A DNA stretch of 64,000 bases from Catenulispora sp. GP43 (GTDB lineage Bacteria; Actinomycetota; Actinomycetes; Streptomycetales; Catenulisporaceae): the NCBI RefSeq assembly GCF_041260665.1, contig NZ_JBGCCT010000013.1, forward strand, positions 1 through 64,000, written 5' to 3'. Made by a program: the position numbers and the translations under genes. The stretch's first letter is position 1, and each line of letters starts with the position of its first letter. Shown piece after piece: positions 49,224 through 56,740 of the stretch. Under the pieces are notes generated by a model. It ran no database searches. It was not told the origin of the DNA and saw only the letters and a program-made list of their open reading frames with translations.

Positions 49224-51758
49224 GTGTTGCCTGCTGAGGCTCTGCCTTCCGAGCTGCGACGCGCCATCGTCCAGATCGCCCGGACCCCGCGTCTGTTGGT
49301 TGCCTGCGACTACGACGGCACGCTCGCCCCGATCACGCCGAATCCGGACGAGGCCCGGCCGCTTCCGGAGTCGGTCGGCGCGCTCAGGTCCCTGGCTGCC
49401 CTTCATGAGACGAACACTGCGGTCATCTCGGGCCGCGCCCTGCGCGATCTGGCCACACTGTCGCGGCTGCCGGCCGAGGTGCACCTGGTCGGCAGCCACG
49501 GTTCGGAGTTCGATATCGGATTCGTCCACGACATCGAGCCGGGGCCCCGCGAGCTGTTCCACCGCTTGCGGGCGGAGCTTGAGAGGCTGGTGGTCGACGT
49601 GCCGGGCGTGACATTGGAGGTCAAGCCCGCCAGCATCGCGGTGCACGTTCGCCGGGCCGAGTACCAGGCAGGTCGCAGGGTCCTGGCTGACGTGCACCGC
49701 GGACCGTCCACCTGGGAGGGTGTGTCGACCACCGATGGCAAGGAGGTCGTCGAGCTCGCGGTCATCCGCACCGACAAGGGCGAGGCGCTGGACTTCATGC
49801 GCCGTCAGGCGGGCGCGACCGCGACGGTCTTCCTGGGTGACGACGTCACCGACGAGAAGGCGTTCGCGCGGCTTTCGGGCCCGGACGTCGGCATCAAGGT
49901 CGGAGAAGGCGAGTCGCTGGCCGCCTACCGCCTCCCGGAGGCCGCGGACGTCGCGCTCCTGCTGGCGTTCCTGCTGGAGGAGCGGCGGAACTGGCTGTAC
50001 GGGGCGTCCGCGATGCCGATCGAGCGGCTGTCGATGCTTGCCAACGAGCGGTCGGTGGCACTGCTCACCCCGGACGCCAGACTGACCTGGCTGTGCCACC
50101 CGGGCCCCGATGCGCCCGCGGTGTTCGCCGATCTGCTCGGCGGACCGGGTGCGGGGTGCTTCGCGATCAAGCCGAACCGCGACGGCCTGCCGCTGGGCCA
50201 GCGCTACCTTCCGAACACCATGACCGTCGAGACCCGCTGGTCACGCCTGCTGGTCACCGACTACCTCGAACCGTACAGCCCACCGCACCAGACGAACCTC
50301 GTGCGGGTGATCTCCGGGGAGGCGCCCGCGGAGGTGACGTTCGCGCCGCGTCCGGAGTTCGGCGGGGTACCGGTGACGCTGGTCTCGGAGGACGGCGGCC
50401 TGCGCGTGGTCGGTACGTCGGAGCCATTCGTGCTCCGCTCACCCGGCGTCGCGTGGACGATCACTTCCGACGGTCAGCATGAGACGGCCTCCGCCCTGGT
50501 CCAGCCCTCGCCCGGGAATCCGGTCGTGCTCGAGCTGCGGTGCGGCTCGACCGAGCTGGACGATCACGAGCTGCCCGAGCCGCGACGGCGGGACCATGCG
50601 GGCAGGTATTGGGCTGATTGGGCCTCGAAGCTCAGTCTCCCCGGAGTCCAGACCGATCTGGTGCTGCGTTCGGCGTTGACGCTGCGGGGCCTGGTGAACG
50701 CCGATACCGGCGGCGTGCTCGCCGCGGCGACGACGTCGCTGCCGGAGGAGATCGGCGGCGTCCGCAACTGGGACTACCGCTACTGCTGGATCCGCGACGC
50801 CGCGATGACCGTGCGCGAACTGGTCCACCTGGGGTCGGTCGAGGAGGCCGAAGGCTACCTGCGCTGGCTGCACGGGGTGCTGGACACCCTCGCGGGTCCG
50901 GAGTGGCTGCACCCGCTGTACACGCTGGCCGGCACCGTGATCGGCGCGGAGGCGGTGATCGAGTCGCTGCCGGGGTACGCGGGGTCGCGTCCGGTGCGGG
51001 TGGGGAACCTGGCCAACCACCAGGTGCAGCTGGACGTGTTCGGTCCGGTGGTGGAACTGGTGCGGGCCCTGGCCGAGGCGCGCGGGGGTCTGCGGGACGA
51101 GGACTGGCGGCTGGTGCAGGCGATGGCCGAGGCGGTCTCGCGCCGCTGGAACGAGGCCGACCACGGGATCTGGGAGGAGCGGCACATGCCGCGGCATCGG
51201 GTCTACTCGCGCGTGATGTGCTGGGTGACCATGGACCGCGGGGTCAGCCTCGCCCGCGATTACGGCCGCGAGGTCCCGGCAGGCTGGGAGGCGCTGCGCG
51301 ACGAGATCCGGTCCGACGTCCTGGAGAACGGCTGGAACGAGCAGGTCCAGGCGTTCACCACCGCCTACGACGGCACGGATCTTGACGCCGCCTCGCTGTT
51401 CGTCGGACTCAGCGGGCTGATAGACCCGGCTGACGAACGGTTCCAGCAGACGGTGACGGCCATAGAGTCCGAGCTGCGCAGCGGATCGACGGTGTATCGG
51501 TACCGGCGCGACGACGGCCTGCCCGGCGGCGAGGGCGGATTCCACATCTGCGCAGCCTGGCTGATCGAGGCCTACCTCCTCGCCGGACGCCGCGACGAGG
51601 CCGTGGAGCTGTTCACCGAGATCGTCAGCGCCGCCGGACCGACCGGTCTCCTGCCCGAACAATACGATCCGATCGCCGAACGATCGCTGGGCAACCACCC
51701 CCAGGCCTACTCCCACATCGGACTGATCCGCTGTGCGAATCTCCTGGCCGCCGGATAG
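49224..51758 (+). CDS. Trehalose-phosphatase fused to GH15 glycosidase
   Basis: 844 residues; start GTG 49224, with TTG 49227 better spaced from GAGGAG. Residues about 10-245 are a HAD-type trehalose-6-phosphatase (VACDYDGTLAPITPNPDEA, VISGRALRDLATLSR, KGEALDFM, VFLGDDVTDEKAF). From about 255 onwards comes a GH15 domain: N-terminal beta part, then GGVRNWDYRYCWIRDAAMTVREL, GIWEERHMPRHRVYSRVMCW with a Glu suited to act as general acid, GGEGGFHICAAWLIEAYL and PEQYDP. The two would dephosphorylate trehalose-6-phosphate and hydrolyse an alpha-glucoside, plausibly trehalose. Trehalose synthase genes are not in the window. Confidence 0.9.
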   Translation: MLPAEALPSELRRAIVQIARTPRLLVACDYDGTLAPITPNPDEARPLPESVGALRSLAALHETNTAVISGRALRDLATLSRLPAEVHLVGSHGSEFDIGFVHDIEPGPRELFHRLRAELERLVVDVPGVTLEVKPASIAVHVRRAEYQAGRRVLADVHRGPSTWEGVSTTDGKEVVELAVIRTDKGEALDFMRRQAGATATVFLGDDVTDEKAFARLSGPDVGIKVGEGESLAAYRLPEAADVALLLAFLLEERRNWLYGASAMPIERLSMLANERSVALLTPDARLTWLCHPGPDAPAVFADLLGGPGAGCFAIKPNRDGLPLGQRYLPNTMTVETRWSRLLVTDYLEPYSPPHQTNLVRVISGEAPAEVTFAPRPEFGGVPVTLVSEDGGLRVVGTSEPFVLRSPGVAWTITSDGQHETASALVQPSPGNPVVLELRCGSTELDDHELPEPRRRDHAGRYWADWASKLSLPGVQTDLVLRSALTLRGLVNADTGGVLAAATTSLPEEIGGVRNWDYRYCWIRDAAMTVRELVHLGSVEEAEGYLRWLHGVLDTLAGPEWLHPLYTLAGTVIGAEAVIESLPGYAGSRPVRVGNLANHQVQLDVFGPVVELVRALAEARGGLRDEDWRLVQAMAEAVSRRWNEADHGIWEERHMPRHRVYSRVMCWVTMDRGVSLARDYGREVPAGWEALRDEIRSDVLENGWNEQVQAFTTAYDGTDLDAASLFVGLSGLIDPADERFQQTVTAIESELRSGSTVYRYRRDDGLPGGEGGFHICAAWLIEAYLLAGRRDEAVELFTEIVSAAGPTGLLPEQYDPIAERSLGNHPQAYSHIGLIRCANLLAAG

Positions 51759-51929
51759 CCCCGTCAGCCTGGCTACTGACTTTGAATGCGTGATGTCGTG
51801 TGCTGACAGGTCGGCGGTAACCGCGAACCGGTCGACGTATTCGGCAGGCGCAATGCTGGACAGCGCGTTTCGCCGGGCAGAGGTAGCCAGAGTTGCGAGG
51901 TGAGCAGGAGACGGCCAACCGTCGAGGTT
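51759..51929. other. Intergenic region
   Basis: 171 bases between the trehalose gene and the convergent MEDS sensor gene. No hairpin of note and no recognised gene; one minus-strand frame stays open but matches nothing I know. Confidence 0.3.
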
Positions 51930-52904
51930 CTATGTCAGGGCCACTCGTATCCGGACGATTGTGCCGGTCTCGAGGGTGGATCGGATCTGCACGAGGTCGC
52001 AGAGCTGGTTGGTGAGCCACAGTCCGGCGCCGCCCGGCCGGTCCAGGCGCGGTCGGCGGCGGCCGATCAGCGGGTCGTCGATCAGTCCCCGGTCGCGTAC
52101 CTCGCAGACCAGCTCGTCCTGCTCCTGCCACAGGCGCAGGGTGCCGTGCCCGCCGCCGTGCCGGATGCTGTTGGTGATCAGTTCGTTGACCGCCAGCACC
52201 AGGTCCGTGGCCCGCGCCGGCGGTAGGCCGAGGGCGCGGGCGTCGGTGTCCACCTCGGTGCGCAGGACGGTCAGGTCCTCCAATCCGAAGCTGTGCTGGC
52301 AGCGCACCTGTGCGGGGTCGGGGTCGGGCAGCGGCATGGCGAACATGGAGCCGAAGGACAGTTCGTGGTGCGGGTAGCGGGTGCTGCGCCGGTGGGCTTC
52401 GCCGTCGAGAATGCCGGGGTGGGTGTCATGGGCCCGGGTGATCACCGGTTCGGGCAGTCCCTCGGTGTCGTAGGGGCACAGCAGCCACCAGGGCGGTCCG
52501 TCGTCGAAGGCGGTGTTCAGCAGCTGCTCGTGGATCTGGCACTCCAGCAGCGCCTGAGGGCTGCGTTCGGCCCAGATCGGCTCGCCGATCCCGCGGAATC
52601 CGCGTGGCGAACCCTGATGTCGCTCGACCCACTGCTGCCAGGCCGGGATGATGCGGGCCGGGTTGCGTCCCAGGGTCCACATGTCCAGGAATTCCACATG
52701 CTGGGCGTCCGGGCCGAGTTCGTCGTGCAGCAGCGAACGGCGCGGCTCGATCACCGCGATCAGGACCGGCTGCTCGTGCTCGAGCGCGTCGCGTACGAAG
52801 GCGGCGGCGCGGGCGACGAACTGCTCGGGTCCGGCATAGAGCAGCGCATCGTGCCGGAAGCCGGCCTCAGCCGTCGGTTGATGGTCTGTCACCGTCGTGG
52901 TCAT
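51930..52904 (-). CDS. MEDS-domain anti-sigma regulatory sensor with HATPase
   Basis: 324 residues from ATG 52904. N-terminal MEDS-type sensory domain (FRHDALLYAGPEQFVARAAAFVRDAL, PVLIAVIEPRRSLLHDEL, ECQIHEQLLNTAFDDGPPWWLLCPYDTEGLP) is followed by a serine/threonine-kinase-like HATPase: ARATDLVLAVNELITNSIRHGGG, EVRDRGLIDDPLIG and RPGGAGLWLTNQLCDLVQIRS, the N, G1 and G2 boxes. This is the layout of actinobacterial anti-sigma factors that also bind a ligand such as a dioxygen or hydrocarbon signal. It lies next to STAS-like and RsbP/RsbQ genes, suggesting one partner-switching module. Confidence 0.88.
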   Translation of the reverse strand: MTTTVTDHQPTAEAGFRHDALLYAGPEQFVARAAAFVRDALEHEQPVLIAVIEPRRSLLHDELGPDAQHVEFLDMWTLGRNPARIIPAWQQWVERHQGSPRGFRGIGEPIWAERSPQALLECQIHEQLLNTAFDDGPPWWLLCPYDTEGLPEPVITRAHDTHPGILDGEAHRRSTRYPHHELSFGSMFAMPLPDPDPAQVRCQHSFGLEDLTVLRTEVDTDARALGLPPARATDLVLAVNELITNSIRHGGGHGTLRLWQEQDELVCEVRDRGLIDDPLIGRRRPRLDRPGGAGLWLTNQLCDLVQIRSTLETGTIVRIRVALT

Positions 52905-53066
52905 GGGCAGAACTCCACGTTCGTGACCGCGCTGTCGAAGCCCAGCAGCTGCCAGGAGCGGCTCAACGAACAGCTTCTGCCGATCGTCATCGTCTCTACC
53001 CGCCCTACCAGGGCTGCTTCCACAGTCGGGGGTCTGATCAGTCCTGATCCGCTTTCCCTGTGATCG

Positions 53067-53492
53067 TCACGCCTCGGACTCGGCCGTGATCTGCGCAAAC
53101 GCCTCCTGAAGCCGGCGTACGGCATCCTCCGCCTCCGTGTATTGCTCGGGACGCGGCAGGACGGTGCCGAAGGTCCCGCCGTGTTCAGCAGACAGGGCAC
53201 GCCAGCCCAGGACCGGTTCGAGCGCGTTGATGGCGCCGGAGAGGAACCAGGCCAGGCGACCGTGTGTGCGAGCCAGGCACAGCGCCAGGACGGCAAGAGT
53301 TTCCCGCAGGTGTTCAAGCCGGTCGATCTGCGGCATCCGCTCTTGAACGTCCGGCGGGCCGACTGCTTTGCGCATCCCGGCCTCGGCCTCGAGCGCGAGC
53401 GCGCGATCATGCGGTGTCAACTGCCACATGTGGTCGTGCATCTGCTGCTCAGCATCCTCGGCCAGCACTGCGACGATCCTCCGCATGTCCAT
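53067..53492 (-). CDS. Hypothetical helical protein in the stress module
   Basis: 141 residues from ATG 53492 with GGGTG upstream. All-alpha (RRIVAVLAEDAEQQMHDHMWQL, DRLEHLRETLAVLALCLARTHGRLAWFLSGAI), acidic and His-containing, with no recognised family. It starts 21 bases after the STAS-like gene on the same strand and may be co-translated with it. Could be a regulatory partner of the STAS protein, but this is a guess from position. Confidence 0.6.
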   Translation of the reverse strand: MDMRRIVAVLAEDAEQQMHDHMWQLTPHDRALALEAEAGMRKAVGPPDVQERMPQIDRLEHLRETLAVLALCLARTHGRLAWFLSGAINALEPVLGWRALSAEHGGTFGTVLPRPEQYTEAEDAVRRLQEAFAQITAESEA

Positions 53493-53512
53493 GCGGATCA
53501 CCCTAACCGCCG

Positions 53513-53938
53513 TCACGGATCGGCGTGCCAGCGGCCGGACGCGTCCGCGGTATCGCCTCCGGGCTCCGTGCGTTCTCCTGAAACCACGGTGATGGACAAC
53601 CCGGCGAGGTCGTCGGCACCGATCATCCTCAGAAGCCGGGCCAACCGGGGGGCTGCGAGAACCGTCGTGGCGTGCTCTGCACGTGCGGCGGTGACGTTCG
53701 ACACAGCGACCGCCGCGGCCATCGCCGATCCGTCGAAAGTCACTGCGGAGATGTCGATGGTGACGTCCAACCTGTAGCGCGACTCCGGCTGCGCAGGCGC
53801 CGATGGATGTGCGGCGCACATGTCGGCGCGCCAGTGCTCTATATCGAATTCGGCCCGGTCGCCCAGATACATCTGCTCGAACGAGGCCACCTGTACCTGA
53901 CCTGATGTCGGGATCGGTGAGCCAGCGCGCCACCACAT
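53513..53938 (-). CDS. STAS-like protein (divergent)
   Basis: 141 residues from ATG 53938 (GTG 54001 is an alternative). DVTIDISAVTFDGSAMAAAVAV corresponds to the STAS strand-and-loop that normally carries D-S-S-G, here DGSAM, followed by TVLAAPRLARLLRMIGADDLAGLSITV. The likely phosphorylatable Ser is retained. It is more divergent than the STAS proteins at 35608 and 37209. Divergent from rsbQ. Confidence 0.5.
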   Translation of the reverse strand: MWWRAGSPIPTSGQVQVASFEQMYLGDRAEFDIEHWRADMCAAHPSAPAQPESRYRLDVTIDISAVTFDGSAMAAAVAVSNVTAARAEHATTVLAAPRLARLLRMIGADDLAGLSITVVSGERTEPGGDTADASGRWHADP

Positions 53939-54009
53939 GCTGAGGATACGTCCGCGCCTTTGATTGCCGGATGTAAACTGTTGCGCGCACAGGTGCCACA
54001 CTGGAAGCC

Positions 54010-54813
54010 ATGGATGTCACCCGCAGGAACAACGTCACGACTACCGGCAATCCGCGGGAGCGGGCCGTCGTGCTGGCTCACGGGTTCGGTTGCGACCAGA
54101 ACATGTGGCGGCTGACCTCGCCGGCACTGGTCGAGGACTACCGGGTCGTGCTGTTCGACTACGTCGGTTCGGGCCGCTCCGACCCGTCTGCGTTCGTGGA
54201 GGATCGCTACGCCTCGCTGGACGGGTATGCCAGGGACGTTGTGGAGGTGTGCGAGGCTCTCGACCTGCGGGATGCCGTGTTCGTCGGCCATTCGGTGAGC
54301 GCGATGATCGGAGTGCTGGCCGCCGGCGTGGCCCCGGAGCGGATCGGTGCACTGGTGATGGTGGCACCGTCTCCGCGCTACATCGATGATGACGGTTACC
54401 GGGGCGGGTTCAGCGCCGAGGACATCGATGAGCTGCTCGCCTCGCTGGAGTCGAACTACCTGGGTTGGTCGGCGGCGATGGCCCCGGTGATCATGGGCAA
54501 TGCGGAGCGGCCTGAACTCGGCGAGGAGTTGAAGAACAGCTTCTGCGCCACCGACCCGGACATGGCGCGGGTTTTCGCCCGCGCCACGTTCTTATCCGAC
54601 TCCCGGGATGACCTGAAGAGCGTGAAGGTGCCGACCCTGGTGCTGGAATGCACCCAGGACGTCATCGCACCGCGGGAAGTGGGCGCCTTCGTCCACCGGG
54701 CGATTCCCGGCTCTACGCTGATCACCCTGGACTCCACCGGACACTGCCCCCACCTTTCCGCGCCCGAAGCCACCAACGAAGCGATCACCGCCTTCCTGGC
54801 GAGTTTGCGGTGA
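54010..54813 (+). CDS. rsbQ: RsbQ-like alpha/beta hydrolase
   Basis: 267 residues from ATG 54010. Strong resemblance to Bacillus RsbQ: VLAHGFGCDQNMWRLTSPALVEDYRVVLFDYVGSGRSDPSAF, VFVGHSVSAMIGVLA with the nucleophile, LVMVAPSPRYIDDDGYRGGF, FCATDPDMARVFARATFLSDSRDDL, CTQDVIAPREV with the Asp, STGHCPHLS with the His. RsbQ makes or carries a small hydrophobic ligand needed by the phosphatase RsbP during energy stress. The stop overlaps the start of an RsbP-like gene (TGATG), which confirms the pairing. Confidence 0.93.
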   Translation: MDVTRRNNVTTTGNPRERAVVLAHGFGCDQNMWRLTSPALVEDYRVVLFDYVGSGRSDPSAFVEDRYASLDGYARDVVEVCEALDLRDAVFVGHSVSAMIGVLAAGVAPERIGALVMVAPSPRYIDDDGYRGGFSAEDIDELLASLESNYLGWSAAMAPVIMGNAERPELGEELKNSFCATDPDMARVFARATFLSDSRDDLKSVKVPTLVLECTQDVIAPREVGAFVHRAIPGSTLITLDSTGHCPHLSAPEATNEAITAFLASLR

Positions 54814-56084
54814 TGTGCCCCGCCGGCCAGCAGTCCGGCCCGAAGGACGTCGGCGACGATCAATCCGCGACCGCGGCGTTTGCCGCACTGCTGGAGGACA
54901 GCGCCGAGGAGCTGTACGACAGCGCTCCCTGCGGGTACCTGTCGACGCTGATGGACGGCACCATCGCCAAGATCAACGCCACGCTGCTGGATTGGCTTGG
55001 CCTGGACCGCGCGGCGGTCGTGGGCCGGATGCGGTTCACCGACCTGTTGAGCGTGGGCGGCAAGCTCTACCACGAGACCCACTTCGCACCGTTGCTGCGG
55101 ATGCAGGGCCACATCAGCGGAATAGCCCTGGACATCAAGGGAGCCGACAACAGCCGGCTACCGGTTCTGGTCTCCTCGGTGGTCAAGCGCGGCAGTACAG
55201 GCGAGCCCCAACTGATCCGCACCACCGTCTTCGACGCCCGCGACCGCCGCGCCTACGAAGAGGAACTCCTGCGCCGCCACAAGGCAGCCGAGGCGCTTCG
55301 CAAACAGGCAGAAGCCGACCGTGCGCGGCTGCAAGACGCCCTTGCCGTGCTCCAGCAGTCACTGCTTCCCGACACCCTCCCGCAGATCCCGGGTATGGAG
55401 ACGGCCGCCCACTACCACACGGCCTCCCCGGACCAGCTCGGCGGGGACTTCTACGACGTATTCCCCATCGATGGCAGACGCTTCGCCTTCTTCCTCGGCG
55501 ACGTGTGCGGCAAGGGGCCCCAGGCCGCCGCCGTCACTTCACTGACCCGCTACACCCTGCGCGCCGCCGCCATGCACGACCCCAACCCCACCTCCGCCCT
55601 GACCACTCTCAACAAGGTGTTGTACGAGCGCTACACCGGCAGCACCGACCCGCGTTACTGCACCGCCATCTACGGCACCCTCGAACCCGACCCGGTGACG
55701 GGAAGAGTCGCCGTCCACCTCGCCTCGGGCGGCCACCCACCAGCCGTGGTCCTGCGCGGCGACGGCACGGCCGACTATCTGCGCACCCCCGGCGGCCTCC
55801 TCGTCGGCATTCTGCCCAAGGCGCATTTCACTGCGGCCGACATCGTGCTGAACCCCGGTGACACCCTCCTGCTTTACACCGACGGCCTCACCGAAGCCCG
55901 CACCGGCGAAGACCGCACCAGCCTGTACGGGGAAGACGCCCTGCTCGCCTTCGCCACCGACCATGCTGACAACCCGCCGCCCGCTCTCATCCAGGCCCTC
56001 ACCGGCCTGCTGCACAGCCTTGGCGACGGCGTCGACGACGACACCGCATTGCTCGCTCTCGGCACGCCGCGACGGCACGCCTGA
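54813..56084 (+). CDS. rsbP: RsbP-like PAS/PP2C phosphatase
   Basis: 423 residues from ATG 54813. N-terminal PAS domain (YDSAPCGYLSTLMDGTIAKINATLLDWLGL), a linking coiled coil (YEEELLRRHKAAEALRKQAEADRARL), and the SpoIIE-type PP2C domain with LGGDFYDVFPIDGRRFAFFLGDVCGKG, VHLASGGHPPAVVL, LLLYTDGLTEARTGE and DGVDDDTALLAL, all metal-binding Asp/Gly motifs intact. It dephosphorylates a STAS-type antagonist to release a sigma factor, with the PAS domain responding to RsbQ's ligand. A frameshifted STAS gene lies 37 bases downstream. Confidence 0.93.
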   Translation: MCPAGQQSGPKDVGDDQSATAAFAALLEDSAEELYDSAPCGYLSTLMDGTIAKINATLLDWLGLDRAAVVGRMRFTDLLSVGGKLYHETHFAPLLRMQGHISGIALDIKGADNSRLPVLVSSVVKRGSTGEPQLIRTTVFDARDRRAYEEELLRRHKAAEALRKQAEADRARLQDALAVLQQSLLPDTLPQIPGMETAAHYHTASPDQLGGDFYDVFPIDGRRFAFFLGDVCGKGPQAAAVTSLTRYTLRAAAMHDPNPTSALTTLNKVLYERYTGSTDPRYCTAIYGTLEPDPVTGRVAVHLASGGHPPAVVLRGDGTADYLRTPGGLLVGILPKAHFTAADIVLNPGDTLLLYTDGLTEARTGEDRTSLYGEDALLAFATDHADNPPPALIQALTGLLHSLGDGVDDDTALLALGTPRRHA

Positions 56085-56120
56085 TCCGCCAGGATCCGCC
56101 GCCAACCTCAGCCCATCGGA

Positions 56121-56524
56121 ATGGGTCGGCGATCAGTGATCTCAGAACTCGCGGGCCAGTCCCCCAGACAGCGGGAAGACCTGGGTAACCTCGCAGCCAT
56201 ACCGGAATTCTCCTGTCGGGTCCGCGAGCAGGACTCAGTAAAGATCGTGGAGGTGTCCGGCGACGTGGACATGTCCACCCGTCAGCAGTTGGCGCAGACG
56301 CTGGAACCGTTGGTGGCGGCAGGCGATGTGGTGTTGGACTGCTCGCAAGTGGCGTTCTTCGATTCGATGGGGCTGCGGGTGGCTGTGACGATGATGCAGC
56401 AGGCCGCACAGCTGCCACGACATTCACGCTGGTGCCCTCGAGGGCGGTGCGCCGGGTGCTGGAGCTGGCCGGGGTGACTCAGATCTTCGACATTCAGAAC
56501 ATTCCGTGGCAAGCCGTGCAGTAG
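56121..56524 (+). pseudogene. STAS anti-sigma antagonist broken by a frameshift
   Basis: The first frame gives VKIVEVSGDVDMSTRQQLAQ and VVLDCSQVAFFDSMGLRVAV with an intact Asp-Ser-x-Gly site, then goes out of frame near 56415 (AAQLPRHSRW). In the +1 register the sequence resumes TFTLVPSRAVRRVLELAGVTQIFD and ends at the TAG 56522-56524. A single indel restores a normal 130-residue STAS protein. If real, it removes the C-terminal third of the likely RsbP substrate; a programmed or sequencing frameshift cannot be excluded. Confidence 0.8.
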
Positions 56525-56549
56525 GTCAGAGCGCACCTGTGGTGGTCAG

Positions 56550-56680
56550 AAACTCCGCCACCGGCGCTGCTGGGTCTATGTTGCGGCGTCGTATCCGGCC
56601 CGCGGCCGTGGTGCGAACGTCCTTTGTTGTAGTGCTCCGCGTACTGCTCGAGGACGACCCGCAGATGGCGGTCGGATGGC
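56550..56680 (-). pseudogene. Transposase C-terminal remnant
   Basis: The minus strand encodes [23 protein letters not shown], matching the RHLR.VL..Y..HYN..R.H end of integrase-core transposases. It is closely related to the remnant at 59806. There is no start, no catalytic domain and no detectable inverted-repeat ends. Confidence 0.65.
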
Positions 56681-56681
56681 G

Positions 56682-56709
56682 GGGCCGCCCGGCGTTCGCC
56701 GGGCGGCCC
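56682..56709. terminator. Bidirectional transcription terminator
   Basis: GGGCCGCCCGGC (56682-56693) pairs perfectly with GCCGGGCGGCCC (56698-56709) around GTTC, a 12-bp G/C-only stem. It sits between the convergent ends of the STAS gene and the secreted protein gene at 56741. TT and a TTTTGAAG stretch follow on the plus strand. Confidence 0.75.
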
Positions 56710-56740
56710 TTGGCCGGAAAACGCTTTTGAAGAGCTGTGG

